From Cyrtodaria siliqua (taxonomy: Eukaryota; Mollusca; Bivalvia; Adapedonta; Hiatellidae), in contig JAWPHD010011214.1 of assembly GCA_037043455.1 (NCBI GenBank), positions 1-64,000 of the forward strand: a stretch of DNA of 64,000 bases. The letters run 5' to 3'. Shown here in pieces: positions 55,075 to 64,000 of the stretch. Positions within the stretch are counted from its first letter, which is position 1. Every line of letters starts with the position of its first letter. The position numbers and the translations under genes are program-made. A model generated the notes under the pieces. It was not told where the DNA came from, made no database searches, and saw only the letters and a list, made by a program, of their open reading frames with translations.

Positions 55075-57868
55075 TGGTTAGTATTCAGTAGGAGGAGTCG
55101 CTGTGATGTAATGGTTAGTATTCAGTAGGAGGAGTCATTGTGATATAATGGATAGTATTCAGTAGGAGGAGTCGCTGTGATGTAATGTTTAGTATTCAGT
55201 AGGAGGAGTCGCTGTGATGTAATGTTTAGTATTCAGTAGGAGGAGTCGCTTGGATGTAATGGTTAATATTCAGTAGGAGGAGTCGCTGTGATGTAATGTT
55301 TAGTATTCAGTAGGAGGAGTCGCTGTGATGTAATGTTTAGTATTCAGTAGGAGGAGTCGCTGTGATGTAATGGTTAGTATCCAGTTGGAGGAGTCGCTGT
55401 GATGTAATGGTTAGTATTCAGTAGGAGGAGTCATTGTGATGTAATGTTTAGTATTCAGTAGGAGGAGTCGCTGTTATGTAATGGTGGAGGAGTCGCTATG
55501 ATGTAATGGTTAGTATTCGGTAGGAGGAATTGCTGTGATGTAATGTTTAGTATTCAGTTGGTGGAGTTGCTGTGATGTAATTGTTAGTATTCAGTTGGAG
55601 GAGTCGCTGTGATGTAATGGTTAGTATTCAGTAGGAGGTGTCGCTGTGATGTAATGGTTACTATTCAGTAGGATTAGTCGCTGTGATGTAATGTTTATTA
55701 TTCAGTAGGAGGAGTCGCTGTGATGTAATGTTTAGTCTTCAGTAGTTCGAGGAGTCGTTGTGATGTAATGGTTAGTATTCAGTAGGAGGAGTCGCTGTGA
55801 TGTAATGTTAAGTATTCAGTAGGAGGATTCGCTGTGATGTAATGTTTGGTATTCAGTAGGAGGAGTCGCTGTGATGTAATGGTTACTATTCAGTAGGAGG
55901 AGTAGCTGTGATGTAATGGATTGTATTCAGTAGGAGGAGTAGCTGTGATGTAATGGTTAGTATTCTGTAGGAAGTGTCGCTGTGATGTAATGGTTACTAT
56001 TCAGTAGGAGGAGTCGCTGTGATGTAATGGTTAGTATTCAGTAGGAGGAATCGCTGTGATGTAATGGTTAGTATTCAGTAGGAGGAGTCGCTGTGATGTA
56101 ATGTTTAGTCTTCAGTAGGAGGAGTCGCTGTGATGTAATGGTTACTATTCAGTAGGAGGAGTCTCTGTGATGTAATGGTTACTATTCAGTAGGGGGAGTT
56201 GCTGTGATGTAATGGTTAGTATTCAGTAGGAGAAGTCGCTGTGATGTAATGGTTAGTATTCAGTAGGAAGAGTCGTTGTGATGTAATGGTTAGTATTCAG
56301 TAGGAGGAGTCGCCGTGATGTAATGGTTACTATTCAGTAAGAGAAGTCGCTGTGATGTAATGGTTAGTATTCAGTTGGTGGAGTTGCTATGATGTAATGG
56401 TTAGTATTCAGTTGGAGGAGTCGCTGTGATGTAATGTATAGTATTCAGTAGGAGGAGTCGCTGTGATGTAATGGTTACTATTCAGTAGGAGGAGTCGCTG
56501 TGATGTAATGGTTAGTATTCAGTAGGAGGAGTCATTGTGATATAATGGATAGTATTCAGTAGGAGGAGTCGCTGTGATGTAATGTTTAGTATTCAGTAGG
56601 AGGAGTCGCTGTGATGTAATGTTTAGTATTCAGTAGGAGGAGTCGCTTGGATGTAATGGTTAATATTCAGTAGGAGGAGTCGCTGTGATGTAATGTTTAG
56701 TATTCAGTAGGAGGAGTCGCTGTGATGTAATGTTTAGTATTCAGTAGGAGGAGTCGCTGTGATGTAATGGTTAGTATCCAGTTGGAGGAGTCGCTGTGAT
56801 GTAATGGTTAGTATTCAGTAGGAGGAGTCATTGTGATGTAATGTTTAGTATTCAGTAGGAGGAGTCGCTGTTATGTAATGGTGGAGGAGTCGCTATGATG
56901 TAATGGTTAGTATTCGGTAGGAGGAATTGCTGTGATGTAATGTTTAGTATTCAGTTGGTGGAGTTGCTGTGATGTAATTGTTAGTATTCAGTTGGAGGAG
57001 TCGCTGTGATGTAATGGTTAGTATTCAGTAGGAGGTGTCGCTGTGATGTAATGGTTACTATTCAGTAGGATTAGTCGCTGTGATGTAATGTTTATTATTC
57101 AGTAGGAGGAGTCGCTGTGATGTAATGTTTAGTCTTCAGTAGTTCGAGGAGTCGTTGTGATGTAATGGTTAGTATTCAGTAGGAGGAGTCGCTGTGATGT
57201 AATGTTAAGTATTCAGTAGGAGGATTCGCTGTGATGTAATGTTTGGTATTCAGTAGGAGGAGTCGCTGTGATGTAATGGTTACTATTCAGTAGGAGGAGT
57301 AGCTGTGATGTAATGGATTGTATTCAGTAGGAGGAGTAGCTGTGATGTAATGGTTAGTATTCTGTAGGAAGTGTCGCTGTGATGTAATGGTTACTATTCA
57401 GTAGGAGGAGTCGCTGTGATGTAATGGTTAGTATTCAGTAGGAGGAATCGCTGTGATGTAATGGTTAGTATTCAGTAGGAGGAGTCGCTGTGATGTAATG
57501 TTTAGTCTTCAGTAGGAGGAGTCGCTGTGATGTAATGGTTACTATTCAGTAGGAGGAGTCTCTGTGATGTAATGGTTACTATTCAGTAGGGGGAGTTGCT
57601 GTGATGTAATGGTTAGTATTCAGTAGGAGAAGTCGCTGTGATGTAATGGTTAGTATTCAGTAGGAAGAGTCGTTGTGATGTAATGGTTAGTATTCAGTAG
57701 GAGGAGTCGCCGTGATGTAATGGTTACTATTCAGTAAGAGAAGTCGCTGTGATGTAATGGTTAGTATTCAGTTGGTGGAGTTGCTATGATGTAATGGTTA
57801 GTATTCAGTTGGAGGAGTCGCTGTGATGTAATGTATAGTATTCAGTAGGAGGAGTCGCTGTGATGTAA
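55075..57868. repeat. 1,397-bp tandem duplication within the satellite
   Basis: Markers at 55261 and 55744 recur at 56658 and 57141. 1,397 is not a multiple of 37 because truncated and extended units are included. Limits are approximate. Confidence 0.75.
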
Positions 57869-60800
57869 TGGTTACTATTCAGTAGGATTAGTCACTGTGA
57901 TGTAATGTTTATTATTCAGTAGGAGGAGTTGCTGTGATGTAATGTTTAGTCTTCAGTTCGAGGAGTCGCTGTGATGTAATGGTTAGTATTCAGTAGGAGG
58001 AGTCGCTGTGATGTAATGTTTAGTATTCAGTAGGAGGAGTCGCTGTGATGTAATGTTTAGTATTCAGTAGGAGGAGTCTCTGTGATGTAATGGTTAGTAT
58101 CCAGTAAGAGGAGTCGCTGTGATGTAATGGTTAGTATTCAGTAGGAGGAGTCATTGTGATGTAATGTTTAGTATTCAGTAGGAGGAGTCGCTGTTATGTA
58201 TTGGTGGAGGAGTCGCTGTGATGTAATGGTTAGTATTCGGTAGGAGGAATTGCTGTGATGTAAAGTTTAGTATTCAGTAGGAGGAGTCGCTGTGATGTTA
58301 TGTTTAGTCTTCAGTAGGAGGAGTCGCTGTGATGTAATGGTTAGTATTCAGTACGAGGAGTCGCTGTAATGTAATGTTTAGTATTCAGTAGGAGGAGTCG
58401 CTGTGATGTAATGTTTAGTATTCAGTAGGAGGAGTCGCTGTGATGTAATGGTTAGTATTCAGTAGGAGGAGTCGCTGTGATGTAATGTTTAGTCTTCAGT
58501 AGGAGGAGTCGCTGTGATGTAATGGTTAGTATTCAGTAGGAGGAGTCGCTGTGATGTAATGGTTACTATTCAGTAGGGGGAGTTGCTGTGATGTAATGGT
58601 TAGTATTCAGTAGGAGGAGTCGCTGTGATGTAATGGTTAGTATTCAGTAGGAAGAGTCGTTGTGATGTAATGGTTAGTATTCAGTAAGAGGAGTCGCCGT
58701 GATGTAATGGTTACTATTCAGTAAGAGAAGTCGCTGTGATGTAATGGTTAGTATTCAGTTTTTGGAGTTGCTATGATGTAATGGTTAGTATTCAGTTGGA
58801 GGAGTCGCTGTGATGTAATGTATAATATTCAGTAGGAGGAGTCGCTGTGATGTAATGGTTACTATTCAGTAGGATTAGTCGCTGTGATGTAATGTTTATT
58901 ATTCAGTAGGAGGAGTCGCTGTGATGTAATGTTTAGTCTTCAGTTCGAGGAGTCGCTGTGATGTAATGGTTAGTATTCAGTAGGAGGAGTCGCTGTGATG
59001 TAATGTTTAGTATTCAGTAGGAGGAGTCGCTGTGATGTAATGTTTAGTATTCAGTAGGAGGAGTCGCTGTGATGTAATGTTTAGTATTCAGTAGGAGGAG
59101 TCGCTGTGATGTAATGGTTAGTATCCAGTAAGAGGAGTCGCTGTGATGTAATGTTTAGTATTCAGTAGGAGGAGTCGCTTGGATGTAATGGTTAATATTC
59201 AGTAGGAGGAGTCGCTGTGATGTAATGTTTAGTATTCAGTAGGAGGAGTCGCTGTGATGTAATGTTTAGTATTCAGTAGGAGGAGTCGCTGTGATGTAAT
59301 GGTTAGTATCCAGTTGGAGGAGTCGCTGTGATGTAATGGTTAGTATTCAGTAGGAGGAGTCATTGTGATGTAATGTTTAGTATTCAGTAGGAGGAGTCGC
59401 TGTTATGTAATGGTGGAGGAGTCGCTATGATGTAATGGTTAGTATTCGGTAGGAGGAATTGCTGTGATGTAATGTTTAGTATTCAGTTGGTGGAGTTGCT
59501 GTGATGTAATTGTTAGTATTCAGTTGGAGGAGTCGCTGTGATGTAATGGTTAGTATTCAGTAGGAGGTGTCGCTGTGATGTAATGGTTACTATTCAGTAG
59601 GATTAGTCGCTGTGATGTAATGTTTATTATTCAGTAGGAGGAGTCGCTGTGATGTAATGTTTAGTCTTCAGTAGTTCGAGGAGTCGTTGTGATGTAATGG
59701 TTAGTATTCAGTAGGAGGAGTCGCTGTGATGTAATGTTAAGTATTCAGTAGGAGGATTCGCTGTGATGTAATGTTTGGTATTCAATAGGAGGAGTCGCTG
59801 TGATGTAATGGTTACTATTCAGTAGGAGGAGTAGCTGTGATGTAATGGATTGTATTCAGTAGGAGGAGTAGCTGTGATGTAATGGTTAGTATTCTGTAGG
59901 AAGTGTCGCTGTGATGTAATGGTTACTATTCAGTAGGAGGAGTCGCTGTGATGTAATGGTTAGTATTCAGTAGGAGGAATCGCTGTGATGTAATGGTTAG
60001 TATTCAGTAGGAGGAGTCGCTGTGATGTAATGTTTAGTCTTCAGTAGGAGGAGTCGCTGTGATGTAATGGTTACTATTCAGTAGGAGGAGTCTCTGTGAT
60101 GTAATGGTTACTATTCAGTAGGGGGAGTTGCTGTGATGTAATGGTTAGTATTCAGTAGGAGAAGTCGCTGTGATGTAATGGTTAGTATTCAGTAGGAAGA
60201 GTCGTTGTGATGTAATGGTTAGTATTCAGTAGGAGGAGTCGCCGTGATGTAATGGTTACTATTCAGTAAGAGAAGTCGCTGTGATGTAATGGTTAGTATT
60301 CAGTTGGTGGAGTTGCTATGATGTAATGGTTAGTATTCAGTTGGAGGAGTCGCTGTGATGTAATGTATAGTATTCAGTAGGAGGAGTCGCTGTGATGTAA
60401 TGGTTACTATTCAGTAGGATTAGTCGCTGTGATGTAATGTTTATTATTCAGTAGGAGGAGTTGCTGTGATGTAATGTTTAGTCTTCAGTTCGAGGAGTCG
60501 CTGTGATGTAATGGTTAGTATTCAGTAGGAGGAGTCGCTGTGATGTAATGTTTAGTATTCAGTAGGAGGAGTCGCTGTGATGTAATGTTTAGTATTCAGT
60601 AGGAGGAGTCTCTGTGATGTAATGGTTAGTATCCAGTAAGAGGAGTCGCTGTGATGTAATGGTTAGTATTCAGTAGGAGGAGTCATTGTGATGTAATGTT
60701 TAGTATTCAGTAGGAGGAGTCGCTGTTATGTATTGGTGGAGGAGTCGCTGTGATGTAATGGTTAGTATTCGGTAGGAGGAATTGCTGTGATGTAAAGTTT

Positions 60801-61671
60801 AGTATTCAGTAGGAGGAGTCGCTGTGATGTTATGTTTAGTCTTCAGTAGGAGGAGTCGCTGTGATGTAATGGTTAGTATTCAGTACGAGGAGTCGCTGTA
60901 ATGTAATGTTTAGTATTCAGTAGGAGGAGTCGCTGTGATGTAATGTTTAGTATTCAGTAGGAGGAGTCGCTGTGATGTAATGGTTAGTATTCAGTAGGAG
61001 GAGTCGCTGTGATGTAATGTTTAGTCTTCAGTAGGAGGAGTCGCTGTGATGTAATGGTTAGTATTCAGTAGGAGGAGTCGCTGTGATGTAATGGTTACTA
61101 TTCAGTAGGGGGAGTTGCTGTGATGTAATGGTTAGTATTCAGTAGGAGGAGTCGCTGTGATGTAATGGTTAGTATTCAGTAGGAAGAGTCGTTGTGATGT
61201 AATGGTTAGTATTCAGTAAGAGGAGTCGCCGTGATGTAATGGTTACTATTCAGTAAGAGAAGTCGCTGTGATGTAATGGTTAGTATTCAGTTTTTGGAGT
61301 TGCTATGATGTAATGGTTAGTATTCAGTTGGAGGAGTCGCTGTGATGTAATGTATAATATTCAGTAGGAGGAGTCGCTGTGATGTAATGGTTACTATTCA
61401 GTAGGATTAGTCGCTGTGATGTAATGTTTATTATTCAGTAGGAGGAGTCGCTGTGATGTAATGTTTAGTCTTCAGTTCGAGGAGTCGCTGTGATGTAATG
61501 GTTAGTATTCAGTAGGAGGAGTCGCTGTGATGTAATGTTTAGTATTCAGTAGGAGGAGTCGCTGTGATGTAATGTTTAGTATTCAGTAGGAGGAGTCGCT
61601 GTGATGTAATGTTTAGTATTCAGTAGGAGGAGTCGCTGTGATGTAATGGTAAGTATCCAGTAAGAGGAGTC
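56608..61671. repeat. 2,532-bp tandem duplication within the satellite
   Basis: Markers at 56658, 57141 and 58194 recur at 59190, 59673 and 60726, all with offset 2,532. By eye the two copies abut at about 59140, and similarity in this register ends near 61671. Confidence 0.75.
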
Positions 61672-64000
61672 GCTGTGATGTAATGGTTAGTATTCAGTAG
61701 GAGGAGTCATTGTGATGTAATGTTTAGTATTCAGTAGGAGGAGTCGCTGTTATGTAATGGTGGAGGAGTCGCTATGATGTAATGGTTAGTATTCGGTAGG
61801 AGGAATTGCTGTGATGTAATGTTTAGTATTCAGTTGGTGGAGTTGCTGTGATGTAATGGTTAGTATTCAGTTGGTGGAGTCGCTGTGATGTAATGGTTAG
61901 TATTCAGTAGGAGGTGTCGCTGTGATGTAATGGTTACTATTCAGTAGGATTAGTCGCTGTGATGTAATGTTTATTATTCAGTAGGAGGAGTCGCTGTGAT
62001 GTAATGTTTAGTCTTCAGTAGTTTGAGGAGTCGTTGTGATGTAATGGTTAGTATTCAGTAGGAGGAGTCGCTGTGATGTAATGTTAAGTATTCAGTAGGA
62101 GGATTCGCTGTGATGTAATGTTCAGTATTCAGTAGGAGGAGTCGCTGTGATGTAATGGTTACTATTCAGTAGGAGGAGTAGCTGTGATGTAATGGATAGT
62201 ATTCAGTAGGAGAAGTCGCTGTGATGTAATGGTTAGTATTCTGTAGGAAGTGTCGCTGTGATGTAATGGTTACTATTCAGTAGGAGGAATCGCTGTGATG
62301 TAATGGTTAGTATTCAGTAGGAGGAATCGCTGTGATGTAATGGTTAGTATTCAGTAGGAGGAGTCGCTGTGATGTTATGTTTAGTCTTCAGTAGGAGGAG
62401 TCGCTGTGATGTAATGGTTACTATTCAGTAGGAGGATTCGCTGTGATGTAATGGTTACTATTCAGTAGGGGGAGTTGCTGTGATGTAATGGTTAGTATTC
62501 AGTAGGAGGAGTCGCTGTGATGTAATGGTTAGTATTCAGTAGGAAGAGTCGTTGTGATGTAATGGTTAGTATTCAGTAGGAGGAGTCGCCGTGATGAAAT
62601 GGTTACTATTACTATTCAGTAAGAGAAGTCTCTGTGATGTAATGGTTAGTATTCAGTTGTTGGAGTTGCTATGATGTAATGGTTAGTATTCAGTTGGAGG
62701 AGTCGCTGTGATGTAATGTATAGTATTCAGTAGGAGGAGTCGCTGTGATGTAATGGTTACTATTCAGTAGGATTAGTCGCTGTGATGTAATGTTTATTAT
62801 TCAGTAGGAGGAGTCGCTGTGATGTAATGTTTAGTCTTCAGTTCGAGGAGTCGCTGTGATGTAATGGTTAGTATTCAGTAGGAGGAGTCGCTGTGATGTA
62901 ATGTTTAGTATTCAGTAGGAGGAGTCGCTGTGATGTAATGTTTAGTATTCAGTAGGAGGAGTCGCTTGGATGTAATGGTTAGTATTCAGTAGGAGGAGTC
63001 GCTGTGATGTAATGTTTAGTATTCAGTAGGAGGAGTCGCTGTGATGTAATGTTTAGTATTCAGTAGGAGGAGTCTCTGTGATGTGATGGTTAGTATCCAG
63101 TAAGAGGAGTCGCTGTGATGTAATGGTTAGTATTCAGTAGGAGGAGTCATTGTGATGTAATGTTTAGTATTCAGTAGGAGGAGTCGCTGTTATGTAATGG
63201 TGGAGGAGTCGCTGTGATGTAATGGTTAGTATTCGGTAGGAGGAATTGCTGTTATGTAAAGTTTAGTATTCAGTAGGAGGAGTCGCTGTGATGTTATGTT
63301 TAGTCTTCAGTAGGAGGAGTCGCTGTGATGTAATGGTTAGTATTCAGTACGAGCAGTCGCTGTAATGTAATGTTTAGTATTCAGTAGGAGGAGTCGCTGT
63401 GATGTAACGTTTAGTATTCAGTAGGAGGAGTCGCTGTGATGAAATGGTTAGTATTCAGTAGGAGGAGTCGCTGTGATGTAATGTTTAGTCTTCAGTAGGA
63501 GGAGTCGCTGTGATGTAATGGTTACTATTCAGTAGGAGGAGTCGCTGTGATGGAATGGTTACTATTCAGTAGGGGGAGTTGCTGTGATGTAATGGTTAGT
63601 ATTCAGTAGGAGGAGTCGCTGTGATGTAATGGTTAGTATTCAGTAGGAAGAGTCGTTGTGATGTAATGGTTAGTATTCAGTAAGAGGAGTCGCCGTGATG
63701 TAATGGTTACTATTCAGTAAGAGAAGTCGCTGTGATGTAATGGTTAGTATTCAGTTGGTGGAGTTGCTATGATGTAATGGTTAGTATTCAGTTGGAGGAG
63801 TCGCTGTGATGTAATGTATAATATTCAGTATGAGGAGTCGCTGTGATGTAATGGTTACTATTCAGTAGGATTAGTCGCTGTGATGTAATGTTTATTATTC
63901 AGTAGGAGGAGTCGCTGTGATGTAATGTTTAGTCTTCAGTTCGAGGAGTCGCTGTGATGTAATGGTTAGTATTCAGTAGGAGGAGTCGCTGTGATGTAAT
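59142..64000. repeat. Second copy of the ~4.85-kb satellite block
   Basis: It corresponds to 48940-53792 (see offsets there). It runs to the window edge, so the duplicated block may be longer than can be seen. Confidence 0.8.

Larger units (their letters stand above)
31528..64000. repeat. 37-bp satellite array, at least 32.5 kb (about 875 copies)
   Basis: A 37-bp unit repeats head to tail without a break to the window edge. Its most constant part is AGGAGGAGTCGCTGTGATG, followed by TAATG and then a G/T toggle before TTAG. The period is fixed by successive GTGATGTAAT at 31561 and 31598. Most copies differ from consensus at 0-4 positions. Recurrent variants (TTACTATTCAG, GTCTTCAGTTCGAGG, CAGTTGGTGGAGTTGC, TTCGGTAGGAGGAATTGC) recur in fixed order, revealing higher-order duplication. 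A truncated unit (ATGGTGGAGGAG) recurs at many places. Stops occur in every frame and 37 is not a multiple of 3, so it is non-coding. No interspersed unique sequence was seen. Confidence 0.97.

Noticed and set aside
31528..64000. CRISPR-like array of short direct repeats
   Set aside because: The 37-bp units abut one another with no spacers, and the surrounding DNA is eukaryotic. It is a satellite.
31528..64000. Centromere or telomere sequence
   Set aside because: The size and purity would fit heterochromatin, but no telomeric hexamer, CENP-B-like box or chromosome context is visible, so no such claim is made.

Overview
The window is AT-rich, non-coding-dominated eukaryotic DNA, most likely from an invertebrate and probably a bivalve mollusc. 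I infer this from the style of the dispersed repeats: a SINE-like tail, a (GACG)n-tailed ~319-bp tandem family, Polinton termini of the AGTAGTATAG type and a very large minisatellite. I see no convincing host protein-coding gene. Almost everything recognisable is mobile or repetitive.

Layout. 1-7.56 kb is host intergenic DNA with degenerate tandem repeats, AT-rich microsatellites and several dispersed repeats. 7.56-27.34 kb is a nest of transposons. An old, decayed Polinton DNA polymerase gene (7562-7802 and about 26837-27340) is split by a 5'-truncated L1/Tx1-like LINE (7803-11046 and 26733-26836). That LINE is split by a complete Polinton/Maverick (11047-26726) flanked by a 6-bp target duplication TCTCTT. 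The Polinton's own polymerase gene is split by a 660-bp CR1/L2-like LINE tail (23973-24632). 27.3-31.5 kb holds a ~319-bp tandem repeat, a worn Polinton terminus, a TTAA-flanked foldback element, a LINE reverse transcriptase fragment and a second Polinton-type terminus. From 31,528 to the window end (about 32.5 kb) there is one uninterrupted 37-bp satellite array with duplications at several scales.

The Polinton. It has 409/442-bp terminal inverted repeats and a virus-like gene set. On the minus strand, left to right, lie a coiled-coil protein, integrase with chromodomain, a PLA2-like protein, an adenain-type protease, a GGFLG-motif protein, the major capsid protein, a small core-like protein, the minor (penton-like) capsid protein, a fibre-like attachment protein and the packaging ATPase. 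On the plus strand lie a basic H1-like core protein, a conserved Polinton protein of unknown function and a two-helix membrane protein. Then come a minus-strand VLTF3-like late transcription factor, a plus-strand 109-residue protein and protein-primed PolB. Together these would allow replication (PolB), integration (integrase and inverted repeats), virion assembly (capsids, ATPase, protease), membrane penetration (PLA2-like) and attachment (fibre-like). The copy is dead: seven in-frame nonsense codons, several frameshifts and one LINE insertion hit most structural genes and PolB. By hand the two terminal repeats differ at roughly 16 of about 400 aligned positions.

All family assignments come from reading motifs and gene order. 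No database search was possible.
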